From contig JACAFB010000008.1 in assembly GCA_013388545.1 (NCBI GenBank), positions 100,266 to 164,265 of the forward strand: 64,000 nt of DNA, written 5' to 3'. The first letter of the stretch is position 1; each line of letters begins with the position of its first letter. The notes beneath the pieces were generated by a model. It was given only the letters and a program-made list of their open reading frames with translations, ran no database searches and was not told where the DNA came from. Made by a program: the position numbers and the translations under genes. This stretch comes from Ignavibacteriaceae bacterium (GTDB lineage Bacteria; Bacteroidota; Ignavibacteria; Ignavibacteriales; Ignavibacteriaceae). Positions 16,346 through 24,875 of the stretch are shown one piece after another.

Positions 16346-18457
16346 TTGATACCTTTTTGCGGAATGAAATTATTACATTTCAAAATATCGTCCTTTCTGT
16401 CATCAATAACATATAGTTTTGTTGTACTTGTTATTACTCAGGGTATTATCCAGGCTCAACCAGATCTTAAAGATGATGATGCATCGAATTTTTCGGCTGA
16501 TATTATGAGGGCTAAATCTGAATCAGAAATTCCGACGGCTGAAGCAAAGAGTCTTTTTAATCTTGCTCAAGAAAATATTTCATTAAATACAGTTCACAGC
16601 AGAAAGTTAGCAAGGGAATACTTGCAAAAAGCTATTCTACTTGAACCCGAAAACATTGAATTCAGATTATGTTATGCTTCGTTGCTCGAAAAATATTTTC
16701 CGGTCAGCGCTTATTCAGAGTACGAAAATATTCTCCAGATTGACTCAACCTGCATAGAAGCAATTTATAAACTTGCATTACGTTCAGAGTCAGAATTTAA
16801 TGAATGGAAGTTCAGTCAAAAAAAATTTGATGATGGAATTTACTTTGACTTGTCGGACGAAGCTTTATCTGATTTCCGGAAGGCGGAATATTATTATAAA
16901 AAAATAATATCCTACCAGCCGCTGCATTACGATGCTTTAATGCATTTAAGCTTTTTATATGAAGACAGCAATGTTCCTGAAAAAAGTATTCCATTGCTTG
17001 AAACTCTTTTGAAGGCATTCCCGGATGATAAAGATGTTCATCTTTATCTGGGATTGTTGTATTACAAAGACAATCAGATTCAAAAAGCTCATAAAGAATT
17101 TCAGGAAGCCTTAATACTTATGCAGCCTGAAGAAAGAAAAGATTTTACTTACAACACGGTCATAGAGCTTCTTTCCCCGGTTCTTTCCGAAAAGATTAAA
17201 AACTTTTCACAGCCCGAACTTGAAAACCTCATTTCAAGTTTCTGGAAGCTGAACGAACCATTATTTCTTACTGAGTATAATGAGCGTTTACTGGAGCATT
17301 ATTCCAGAGTTGCTTACGCAAACCTGAGATATTCCGTTCCTGCGGAAAATAAACAGGGCTGGAAAACAGACCGCGGAGAAATGCACATAAGATATGGTGA
17401 TCCGCATAAAATAGTCAGGCTTCGGCCTGGAGTAGATTGGAGCGTTGTTAAACTTAAAACTGAAATTTGGCACTATGAGGAATTTACATTGGGATTCGTT
17501 GATAAGTTCTCTACAAATAAATATGCATTCAGCAGTCCTCCTAAATTCAATGAAAGGTATCAGTCACAGTTTGGAGATGACACATTCTTTTTTGTTGAAA
17601 GCCTGAGAAAAATTTCACCACAGAAATATGAGCCGGTATTTGAAGGTCCGCCGCTTGATATTCCCGTTGACGTTACACAATTCTTAAGTTTATCGGCGAA
17701 TAATAAAACTGATGTTTATTTTTCGTATAAATTAGAACATTCGGATTCACAAGAATGCGTTCAGTATCAATCGGGAATTTTTTTCTTTGATCTGTTTATG
17801 AACCCGATTTATCAAAAGAAAAATGACTTTAAATTTTCAGCCGGGGATTTCAATGATGGTCGCGAGAAAAACTCTTTGGTTAAATCAAGCCTGATGACCG
17901 TTAAACCAGATTCGGGAAATATCTCTTTTGAAATTCTGCGAACAGATGATGGCGCAGCATTCAGCAATCAGGGAAGATTCAAAGTACGGAAGTTTAATCG
18001 TGATGTACTTGAAATGAGCGATATTGTTCTGGCTGAAACTGTTGAATCTGCTGATCCTGACCAGCTCCCAATTATCAGGGAAAATTTAGGAATAAAACCC
18101 AATCCGGAATTAAGTTTTTCATCCACTGTTCCTCTTTTTATCTACTATGAAACTTATAATCTTGAACTTGGCGATGATGGAATGAACAACATTGAACAAA
18201 CTATTCTTCTCAAACGTTCTGAAGATGAAACAGGCGGTGATGACTTAATTGCACCGATTATTAAAATGTTCCAAACAGATGAAAAACAGATTGCCCTGAT
18301 TTCTAACTTTCAGACGAGAGAAAGGAATCCACAAATTTATTTTCAACTTGATATGAATGGATATCAATCGGGGAAATATGAACTTGAAATTAAGATCAAG
18401 GATTTATTTTCCGGCAATGAAGTATTCAGGAAAAAAGAATTTTTCTGGAATCAATGA
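16346..18457 (+). CDS. GWxTD-domain protein with TPR-like N-terminal half
   Basis: The 703-residue protein has a signal peptide or anchor (hydrophobic run to about residue 37, ending IIQAQ). Tetratricopeptide-like helices span about 70-260 (KLAREYLQKAILLEPENIEF; VHLYLGLLYYKDNQIQKA). The namesake motif follows at about 337: QGWKTDRGEMHIRYGDP, then a WHYEEF and a beta-rich C-terminal region. GWxTD proteins are found in Bacteroidota, Acidobacteriota and relatives and have no settled function. The TTG start at 16346 has AGG 8 nt upstream; ATG at 16364 is the alternative and keeps the signal peptide. The TonB-like gene starts 5 nt after the stop. Confidence 0.85.
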   Translation: MIPFCGMKLLHFKISSFLSSITYSFVVLVITQGIIQAQPDLKDDDASNFSADIMRAKSESEIPTAEAKSLFNLAQENISLNTVHSRKLAREYLQKAILLEPENIEFRLCYASLLEKYFPVSAYSEYENILQIDSTCIEAIYKLALRSESEFNEWKFSQKKFDDGIYFDLSDEALSDFRKAEYYYKKIISYQPLHYDALMHLSFLYEDSNVPEKSIPLLETLLKAFPDDKDVHLYLGLLYYKDNQIQKAHKEFQEALILMQPEERKDFTYNTVIELLSPVLSEKIKNFSQPELENLISSFWKLNEPLFLTEYNERLLEHYSRVAYANLRYSVPAENKQGWKTDRGEMHIRYGDPHKIVRLRPGVDWSVVKLKTEIWHYEEFTLGFVDKFSTNKYAFSSPPKFNERYQSQFGDDTFFFVESLRKISPQKYEPVFEGPPLDIPVDVTQFLSLSANNKTDVYFSYKLEHSDSQECVQYQSGIFFFDLFMNPIYQKKNDFKFSAGDFNDGREKNSLVKSSLMTVKPDSGNISFEILRTDDGAAFSNQGRFKVRKFNRDVLEMSDIVLAETVESADPDQLPIIRENLGIKPNPELSFSSTVPLFIYYETYNLELGDDGMNNIEQTILLKRSEDETGGDDLIAPIIKMFQTDEKQIALISNFQTRERNPQIYFQLDMNGYQSGKYELEIKIKDLFSGNEVFRKKEFFWNQ

Positions 18458-18461
18458 AAAA

Positions 18462-19106
18462 ATGATTAAAGAATTTCAGCATAATAATTATAAAAGGAAC
18501 TATCAGATTGCACTGATATTTAGTATTTCAGCCCTTCTGATTTTATTTGTTTTATTTCCTCGTGTGCAATACGAAAAAAAAACCTTTGAAGAAGTCGTAT
18601 TTGATGTTGTGGAATTAAATCCGGAAAAAATTCCGCAGATAATTCATAAAGAACCTGTTTTTATGCCTTCAAATGAAGTTCAAAAAGTTACAGGTGAAAC
18701 GGAGAAGCAATTACAGATTACTTCTGAAAATTTAACAAATGATGCCAATTACACAGCAGATATTCATTCCCTGGGAAATGAAGATAGAAATATTTCGATT
18801 GGATTGACTTCTCTGGCTTCTACCGAAGAGAGTAATCCGAATAGTATCATTGATCTCGATTATTCCCCGAAGCAGATTTTAGAAGTACTTCCTCAGCAAA
18901 CTGAAGACGAAGGTGAGATAAAGCTTTTATTGAGAATTGGAAAAGACGGAAAAGTTAAAGATCATGTGGTTGTTCTGAATACAACAGAAAACAGCACATC
19001 ATTAAAGAATGTACTTGAAGCTGTTTACAATTCACGCTGGCAGCCGGTTAGTTTAAATGGTAATCTGAAAGAGTACAGGATTATAAAATCATATCAGTTC
19101 AGGTAA
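18462..19106 (+). CDS. TonB-like energy transducer protein
   Basis: From ATG at 18462, 5 nt after the GWxTD stop, the protein is 214 residues. It has a short cytosolic N-terminus, one membrane segment (YQIALIFSISALLILFVLF) and a Glu/Pro-containing periplasmic linker. A TonB C-terminal fold follows: GEIKLLLRIGKDGKVKDHVV, then LEAVYNSRWQPVSLNG. The frame is open further upstream inside the GWxTD gene, but those starts would place extra residues before the membrane segment. The likely role is energy or force transfer to an outer-membrane partner, or a structural envelope protein. Coupling to GWxTD suggests a shared job. ExbB/ExbD are not nearby. Confidence 0.75.
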   Translation: MIKEFQHNNYKRNYQIALIFSISALLILFVLFPRVQYEKKTFEEVVFDVVELNPEKIPQIIHKEPVFMPSNEVQKVTGETEKQLQITSENLTNDANYTADIHSLGNEDRNISIGLTSLASTEESNPNSIIDLDYSPKQILEVLPQQTEDEGEIKLLLRIGKDGKVKDHVVVLNTTENSTSLKNVLEAVYNSRWQPVSLNGNLKEYRIIKSYQFR

Positions 19107-20042
19107 TCATATTCTTCGCCTGAAACCTTCTCCTAACACTTCATGTACGTTGTGAACAGTAACAAAAGCTGTAGGATCAATTTTTTTAATCATATTTGAA
19201 AGTAAGCTTAACTCTCTAAGGGTTACTACTGTTATTAAAATTTCTCTTTCAACATTTTTATACAAACCACGGGCTTTGATTGCGGTGGCGCCGCGGCTTA
19301 AATCTTTCATTATCACGTTTGCAATCTCATCATTTTTATCCGAAATGATATAAGCCGCTCTTGCATAATCAAATCCATCGATTATCGCATCAACAAGCCT
19401 GCTTGAAACTATTAAAAGGAATAGAGCATAAAAAGTCAGAGACAAAGACGGACGATCAGGTGATAGGTCTTTGATTTCAATAATAAATCCTGCAAGTGCA
19501 ATTACAAAAAAGTCTATTAGCATAATTGCCATACCGGGTTTGAAGCCGTATCTTTTTTGCATAATCGCTGCAACAATATCAGAACCGCCAGTTGAACCGC
19601 GAAACTTGAAAATAAGTCCGAGTCCGATTCCCAGCAGCACTGAACCAATCAGTACCATAAAGAGGAAATCGTTTCGAAATAAGTCCTGTACTGTTTGAGT
19701 CTCCTGCAGTTTTACCATTCCAAGCCCCGGAATATCACCGCGGAAAAAGTCTATAAAAAACGAATTCAAAGTAAATCCGTAAAACGTTCTTGCACCAAAC
19801 TGTTTTCCTAGTTCCTTAAAGCCCCAGATGTAAAGGGGAATGTTCAGAGTCCAGATTAGAATACCAACCGGAATTTTATTATTAGATAAATAATGAATAG
19901 CCATTGAAAGTCCACTTACTCCGCCGGGTACAACTTTAGCATCAACCAGAAAAACTCCAATTCCCAAAGCCATAACAGCCGCTCCAATTGTAATAAGGAA
20001 ATAATCCAAAACCGGTCGTTCTTTAAAATTCCTGATTTTCAT
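19107..20042 (-). CDS. YitT-family membrane protein with DUF2179 domain
   Basis: The 311-residue protein has five to six membrane segments in its first 210 residues, with the family features DAKVVPGGVSGLSMAIHY, GLGLIFKFRGSTGGSDIVA and a terminal cytosolic DUF2179 domain. That last domain reads RGATAIKARGLYKNVEREIL, then LLSNMIKKIDPTAFVTVHNV. Family members are integral membrane proteins of uncertain function. The stop codon abuts the stop of the TonB-like gene with no gap, so the two genes are convergent with zero spacing. Confidence 0.9.
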   Translation of the reverse strand: MKIRNFKERPVLDYFLITIGAAVMALGIGVFLVDAKVVPGGVSGLSMAIHYLSNNKIPVGILIWTLNIPLYIWGFKELGKQFGARTFYGFTLNSFFIDFFRGDIPGLGMVKLQETQTVQDLFRNDFLFMVLIGSVLLGIGLGLIFKFRGSTGGSDIVAAIMQKRYGFKPGMAIMLIDFFVIALAGFIIEIKDLSPDRPSLSLTFYALFLLIVSSRLVDAIIDGFDYARAAYIISDKNDEIANVIMKDLSRGATAIKARGLYKNVEREILITVVTLRELSLLSNMIKKIDPTAFVTVHNVHEVLGEGFRRRI

Positions 20043-20161
20043 ATTGAGTCCTTTAATTATTGCTTTAGAAATATTTTTCTTTTAACAAAAATAATTATAA
20101 TCAATCCTGCTTAAGAAATAGTTTGAAAAGTATTCTTTTATAAAAGGAACAAAAACTTGAT

Positions 20162-20169
20162 TAATTTTG
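20162..20169 (+). promoter_or_regulatory. Candidate Bacteroidota-type -7 element upstream of DUF4139 gene
   Basis: TAATTTTG matches TAnnTTTG and lies 46 nt before the ATG of the DUF4139 gene. A clear -33 box is not visible. A GGGAG ribosome-binding site follows at about 20204-20208. Confidence 0.3.
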
Positions 20170-20215
20170 TAACAAAGGTCAGAATTAAAAAAAATTATTT
20201 TATACGGGAGTCGGT

Positions 20216-21598
20216 ATGTTTAATAAATCATTTCTGATAGGTTTACTTACAATTTGCGGATTAAGTTTTTCTTTGTTTGCTCAGCAGTCTGAACAAAAGT
20301 CGCTCGCGGTAACAGTTTACAACAATAATCTAGGAGTTGTTAAAGACCTTCGAAGCTTCTATGTAAATTCCGGCAAATCAGTTATTAAAGTCACTGATGT
20401 TGCTCAATTCATAGATCCAACAAGTGTACATATTAAATTCGATGGACAGGTAATGGAGCAAAATTATCAATATGATTTGGTCAGTATGGATAAGATCCTT
20501 CAAAAATATATAGACAAAAAAATTCAGCTGATTGGAAAGAATGGAGAGTTTATTGAAGGTATTTTACTTTCTTCGGCGGCGGGACAGCTGGTTTTGCAAA
20601 AAGATGAAGGTGGATTGATAATGCTTCCTTCTCTTAGTGAATACAGAATCTCTGTTGGTTCGCTTCCTGATGGATTAATCACCCGTCCAACATTGGTGTG
20701 GCTTGTTGAATCAAAATCTTCAGGCAAACAGGATGTTGAAATTTCATATCAAACTTCAGGAATGAACTGGCATGCAGAATATGTTGCTGTATTGAATGAA
20801 GACGATACAAAGCTTGATTTGAATAGCTGGGTTTCAATAGAGAACATTTCTGGAACTTCATATAACAATGCAACTTTAAAACTTGTTGCCGGTGATGTAA
20901 ACCTGGTACAGGATAGAAACAAATTTCAGTACGATCAATATCAAAGATATGATGTGATGAAATCAGTTGTATCCGAGCAGCAGTTTGCAGAGGAACAATT
21001 CTTCGAGTATCATATTTATAATTTGCAAAGACCTGCTACTTTGTTAAACAGCGAGACAAAACAAATCTCATTGTTTGAGGCATCTGGTGTAAAAGCCACT
21101 AAAAAGTTTTTATACAGAAGCGGCGGCTGGTCATATTACGGTGATAATCAGAATAAAAAAGTTGCTGTAATAGTTGAGTTTGAGAATAAAGAAGCAAATA
21201 ACCTCGGGCTTCCTATGCCGAAGGGTAAAGTCAGGGTATATAAATCTGATGGAAAAGCAATTGAGTTTATAGGCGAGGATTTGATTGATCATACACCAAA
21301 GGATGAAACATTAAAATTAAAAATTGGTGATGCATTTGATATTCTTGCAGAAGAAATACAGACAGAAAATAATAAAATCAGCGACCGAGTATATGAACAG
21401 GCATTTGAGATTACAATTAAAAACCGCAAAAAAGAAAATGTAGTTGTTGAGGTTGAAAAGAATTTGGGCTTTTACTGGAATATTATTTCAACATCGATTG
21501 ATTATAAAAAGAAGGATGCTTCTACTATTACTTTTCAGGTGCCTGCCTCAGCTGAAAGTGAAACTGTGCTGAAAATTAAGGTTCGTTATACTTATTAA
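20216..21598 (+). CDS. DUF4139 domain-containing exported protein
   Basis: The 460-residue protein begins with a signal peptide ending near SLFAQ. The mature part opens LAVTVYNNNLGVVKDLRSF and later contains LVWLVESKSSGKQDVEISYQ, then TSGMNWHAEYVAVLNEDDTK. It ends in immunoglobulin-like strands with LPMPKGKVRVYKSDG. This is the DUF4139 layout (related to mucoidy-inhibitor MuiA-type proteins), without enzymatic motifs. It probably sits in the periplasm or outer membrane. It stands alone and ends at a strong hairpin shared with the convergent lipoprotein gene. Confidence 0.85.
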   Translation: MFNKSFLIGLLTICGLSFSLFAQQSEQKSLAVTVYNNNLGVVKDLRSFYVNSGKSVIKVTDVAQFIDPTSVHIKFDGQVMEQNYQYDLVSMDKILQKYIDKKIQLIGKNGEFIEGILLSSAAGQLVLQKDEGGLIMLPSLSEYRISVGSLPDGLITRPTLVWLVESKSSGKQDVEISYQTSGMNWHAEYVAVLNEDDTKLDLNSWVSIENISGTSYNNATLKLVAGDVNLVQDRNKFQYDQYQRYDVMKSVVSEQQFAEEQFFEYHIYNLQRPATLLNSETKQISLFEASGVKATKKFLYRSGGWSYYGDNQNKKVAVIVEFENKEANNLGLPMPKGKVRVYKSDGKAIEFIGEDLIDHTPKDETLKLKIGDAFDILAEEIQTENNKISDRVYEQAFEITIKNRKKENVVVEVEKNLGFYWNIISTSIDYKKKDASTITFQVPASAESETVLKIKVRYTY

Positions 21599-21618
21599 AA
21601 CAAAAATCTATTATATAA

Positions 21619-21639
21619 AAGGCTGCTGCACGCAGCCTT
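21619..21639. terminator. Hairpin between convergent genes, likely bidirectional terminator
   Basis: AAGGCTGC-TGCAC-GCAGCCTT is a perfect 8-bp GC-rich stem with a 5-nt loop, 20 nt beyond the DUF4139 stop and 22 nt beyond the stop of the convergent lipoprotein gene. Reading the minus strand it is followed by TTTTATAT, so it best serves as an intrinsic terminator for the lipoprotein gene. Confidence 0.75.
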
Positions 21640-21661
21640 ACCATTTTACGGAAATTAAAAA

Positions 21662-22240
21662 TTATTTTTTAGTGTCTTTCCACGTTTTGTAGAGAGGCAA
21701 TAAGCTTACTGTTTCATCAAGTTCCTGTTGAACAGCAGTACGGAAATAGAATTCATTTGATTTTTTTGTCCAGCTTATTGCAGGAAAATCTTTAGTTCCG
21801 CCGCCGAGATAAGTTCCGTTTGTTTCGATAAATGTTTCGCTCATAGTTCCAAGGTAATAAATAAAGGGGCTGCAGTCGCAATCCTTATCTCTGAAAAATC
21901 CTATGCTGTCTATACTGCTGAATTTGAAGGCAACTTCACCCACTAACATACCTTCTTCCTCATATAACTTTTTGTCAGTTACTGTAAAGTATGGATTATC
22001 TGATTCAAACCGGTTTCCTTCCAGGTAATCTGTAACCAATTCACCATAATCTTTAAATGAAACATCTTTGCCGTCATCTTTTTGCGAAATAAGATTGACA
22101 AATTTTATTGTGCCTTCACCTGAGCCATCTTTTTTAACTTTAAATCTATACTCCTTATACTGGGTAGTTAAGCAACCGGTAAATAACATACTTGTGATTG
22201 AGATAATTATCAGCAAATATCCAAAAAATTTTAACTTCAA
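21662..22240 (-). CDS. Putative lipoprotein, unknown function
   Basis: The 192-residue protein has a lipoprotein signal with lipobox LFTGC (Cys at residue 23). The mature part is acidic and beta-rich, including YRFKVKKDGSGEGTIKFVNL and an RDKDCDCSPF segment with two extra Cys. I do not recognise a family. It is probably anchored in the inner or outer membrane. A terminator-like hairpin lies behind it. Codon use looks like its neighbours. Confidence 0.7.
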   Translation of the reverse strand: MKLKFFGYLLIIISITSMLFTGCLTTQYKEYRFKVKKDGSGEGTIKFVNLISQKDDGKDVSFKDYGELVTDYLEGNRFESDNPYFTVTDKKLYEEEGMLVGEVAFKFSSIDSIGFFRDKDCDCSPFIYYLGTMSETFIETNGTYLGGGTKDFPAISWTKKSNEFYFRTAVQQELDETVSLLPLYKTWKDTKK

Positions 22241-22356
22241 TTTAATTCTCCTAGAAATTGATTATATGTTTTAACTAAATATAAAGCATTGTGACTTATT
22301 TTAATAAGCATTTATTCAAAATTCGGATTGCGCTTTATTAAGCAGACAAAGAACCT

Positions 22357-22414
22357 TATCTTTGTGGTACAAAAGAATTCAAAAATAACCGGTAGTGAGG
22401 GAATTCACCGGTTA
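22357..22414 (+). promoter_or_regulatory. Candidate promoter with leader hairpin upstream of BNR-repeat gene
   Basis: TATCTTTG at 22357-22364 matches the TAnnTTTG box. TAACCGGT (22386-22393) and ACCGGTTA (22407-22414) form an 8-bp stem with a 13-nt loop that would lie in the transcribed leader, about 60 nt before the start codon. It might be an operator, an attenuator or an mRNA stabiliser; the sequence does not decide. Confidence 0.35.
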
Positions 22415-22476
22415 AATAAATAGGTTGATTCTCATTTTTACAGATTTATTTTGCAAATCAAAACTGAGATGATTTA

Positions 22477-24048
22477 ATGAAAAAACTTTTTTTTATTTCC
22501 TTCCTTCTGTTCCTGATCAAAACAACGTTTTCACAATACACTAATATCCAGGTTAACATTCCTGCCAGCACTGATCCTGAAGAAGTGACAATTGCTATTA
22601 ACCCTGTTAATCCTCAAATGCTGGCAGCGGGTGCAAACATTAACTACTTTTACAGATCGTCTGATTCCGGAAATAACTGGACTGAGATGAAACTCACTTC
22701 ATCATTAGGTGTGTGGGGAGATCCATGTGTAATATTTGACTCGCTGGGATATCTTTATTTCGGACACCTTTCAGATCCGATTTCAGGATACTGGATCGAC
22801 CGGATAGTTGTTCAACGTTCAACTGATGGAGGTTTAACATGGAATGATGGAGTCGGAATAGGTTACCAATATCCAAAACAGCAGGATAAAGAATGGCTGG
22901 CAGTTGATATAACTCAATCACAATACCGGAATAATCTTTACGTTGCCTGGACAGAGTTTGATGATTATGGCAGTCCCAACTCTAACGACAGTTCCAGAAT
23001 TTTATTTTCCCGTTCCACAGATCATGGTTTAACCTGGGCAATTCCTGTGAAAGTTAGTGATCGAAGCGGAAACTGTGTAGACAGCGATAATACTGTGGAG
23101 GGTGCAGTTCCTTGTGTTGGGCCTAATGGCGAAGTTTATCTTAGCTGGGCAGGGCCTCTCGGTTTATTGTTTGATAAGTCACTTGACGGCGGACAGACTT
23201 TCGGAACCGATATTTTTATTTCCTCAATTCCCGGCGGCTGGGATTTCGACGTCCCCGGTATCTATAGATGTAATGGCTTGCCGATAACTGCATGTGATAT
23301 CAGTAATTCTCAATACCGGGGAAATATTTATGTCTGTTGGGGTGATCAGCGTAATGGAACTACAGATACAGATGTTTTTTTCACCAGGTCTACCGATGGT
23401 GGAAACACCTGGCTGGAAGCTAAAAGAGTTAATAACGACATAACAAATCGTCATCAATTCTTCCCGTGGATGACTGTTGATCCAATCACAGGGAGAATTT
23501 ATGTGATTTTTTACGACAGGCGCAGCACAACAGGAACTTTAACGGATGTCTATGTCGCAAAATCCTCAGATGGCGGTGAAACTTTTGAGAATTTCAAAGT
23601 AAGTCAGTTCTCTTTCAGTCCAAACAGCTTCGTCTTTTTTGGTGATTACACTAACATAGCCGCTTATAATTCCAAAATATATCCAATATGGATGAGAATG
23701 GATGGTACTGATCTGAGCGTTTGGACAACACAAATTACAGATACTATCGCCGTTACAGATAATGATGAAGAAAACAGACCAGCTTATTCATTCCAGCTTA
23801 ATCAGAATTATCCAAATCCATTCAATCCAAATACAACTATAGGATATGAAATTCCTGAAGATTGTTTTGTTGAACTGAAGGTTTACAACGTGCTTGGAAA
23901 GGAAATAAAAACACTCTTAAGTGAATTTAAAAGAGCCGGCAGTTATGAATTGAACTTTGAATCAGGCAATTTAACAAGTGGAATTTACCTTTATAAACTG
24001 AAAGCTGGTAGTTACTCACAAATCCGTAAGATGATTTTACTGAAGTGA
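22477..24048 (+). CDS. Secreted sialidase-fold (BNR/Asp-box) protein with type IX sorting domain
   Basis: The 523-residue protein has a signal peptide (MKKLFFISFLLFLIKTTFS). At least six Asp-box repeats are visible (SSDSGNNWTE, STDGGLTWND, STDHGLTWA, SLDGGQTF, STDGGNTWLE, SSDGGETFEN), indicating a six-bladed propeller like that of sialidases and exo-glycosidases. The catalytic Arg triad and Tyr/Glu pair of true sialidases cannot be confirmed, so the activity is open. From about residue 440 it carries the sorting domain NQNYPNPFNPNTTIGYEIP ending RKMILLK. It is expected on the cell surface or in the medium. Confidence 0.85.
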   Translation: MKKLFFISFLLFLIKTTFSQYTNIQVNIPASTDPEEVTIAINPVNPQMLAAGANINYFYRSSDSGNNWTEMKLTSSLGVWGDPCVIFDSLGYLYFGHLSDPISGYWIDRIVVQRSTDGGLTWNDGVGIGYQYPKQQDKEWLAVDITQSQYRNNLYVAWTEFDDYGSPNSNDSSRILFSRSTDHGLTWAIPVKVSDRSGNCVDSDNTVEGAVPCVGPNGEVYLSWAGPLGLLFDKSLDGGQTFGTDIFISSIPGGWDFDVPGIYRCNGLPITACDISNSQYRGNIYVCWGDQRNGTTDTDVFFTRSTDGGNTWLEAKRVNNDITNRHQFFPWMTVDPITGRIYVIFYDRRSTTGTLTDVYVAKSSDGGETFENFKVSQFSFSPNSFVFFGDYTNIAAYNSKIYPIWMRMDGTDLSVWTTQITDTIAVTDNDEENRPAYSFQLNQNYPNPFNPNTTIGYEIPEDCFVELKVYNVLGKEIKTLLSEFKRAGSYELNFESGNLTSGIYLYKLKAGSYSQIRKMILLK

Positions 24049-24241
24049 AGTTTAGTTGTTTCTGTTATTTTATAGTACGAATAGATTTTCTTAATTGTAA
24101 TTAAAATAAAAATTATTCATTTGAGATGGATCGTTTGGTTTAATCAATTAGTCTGCTTGTTTTGAAAAAAGAAACATACTCGGTTAATTTATGCCAGGAT
24201 CCATAAAGTAAAATATCTGTAATTACTATCAGGAATTACAT

Positions 24242-24871
24242 ATGAACGATAAATCATCCCCCAGAAAATTTTCCCGCAGAAAATTCGTTCAAGGAGTAAG
24301 CACAACGATAATTGGAAGCTATGTTCTAACTCCCGGTGTTTCAAAAATTTCTGAAAAGCTCGAAGCAGAAACAAAAGAAATTGCTAGTGGCAAAAAGCCT
24401 TTAAATCTCATAGTCAATAAAGTCCGGTATGAATTAATGATTTCTCCTGAAACAACATTGGCTGAAGTTTTGCGAAATGAACTTAAGCTTACGGGCACAA
24501 AACTTATTTGTAATCACGGTGAGTGCGGCGGTTGCACTGTGCTGCTAAATGGTGAAGCAATTTACTCCTGCCAGATGCTTGCACTTGATGCCGGGGAAAA
24601 AGAAGTAACTACTATTGAGGGACTCTTAACGGGAGAAGAATTGCATCCTATTCAAAAAGCATTTGTTGAACACGACGGGCTTCAATGCGGATATTGTACA
24701 CCCGGGCAGATTATTGCAGCTCAGGCAATACTTCTTAAAAATTCTCAACCATCCAAGGAAGAAATCTTAACCGGAATGTCGGGCAATCTTTGTCGATGTG
24801 CTGCTTATCCAAATATTCTTAAGTCAGTTCTGGCTGCGGCTGGCTATTTAACCGAAGGAACTAACAGGTGA
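24242..24871 (+). CDS. Tat-exported 2Fe-2S subunit of a PaoABC-like molybdenum oxidoreductase
   Basis: The 209-residue protein begins with a twin-arginine signal: SRRKF at residues 11-15 followed by a hydrophobic stretch to about 32. The mature part holds two 2Fe-2S clusters: C90, C95, C98 and C110 (plant-ferredoxin type), and C149, C152, C184 and C186. This is the layout of E. coli PaoA (YagT), the small subunit of periplasmic aldehyde oxidoreductase. The signal probably exports the folded three-subunit complex. AGGA lies 7 nt before ATG. It heads a tight operon with the molybdenum and flavin subunits and two maturation genes. The substrate may be an aldehyde or an N-heterocycle; sequence cannot tell. 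Confidence 0.9.
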   Translation: MNDKSSPRKFSRRKFVQGVSTTIIGSYVLTPGVSKISEKLEAETKEIASGKKPLNLIVNKVRYELMISPETTLAEVLRNELKLTGTKLICNHGECGGCTVLLNGEAIYSCQMLALDAGEKEVTTIEGLLTGEELHPIQKAFVEHDGLQCGYCTPGQIIAAQAILLKNSQPSKEEILTGMSGNLCRCAAYPNILKSVLAAAGYLTEGTNR

Positions 24872-24875
24872 AAAG

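Noticed and set aside
18357..18461. Upstream extension of the TonB-like gene inside the GWxTD gene
   Set aside because: The extra 35 residues merely read the GWxTD gene in another frame; ATG at 18462 follows the stop codon and gives a normal TonB N-terminus.
22386..22414. Terminator for the lipoprotein gene
   Set aside because: It lies upstream of that gene's start, not downstream, so it cannot end its transcript; it is more likely in the leader of the BNR gene.
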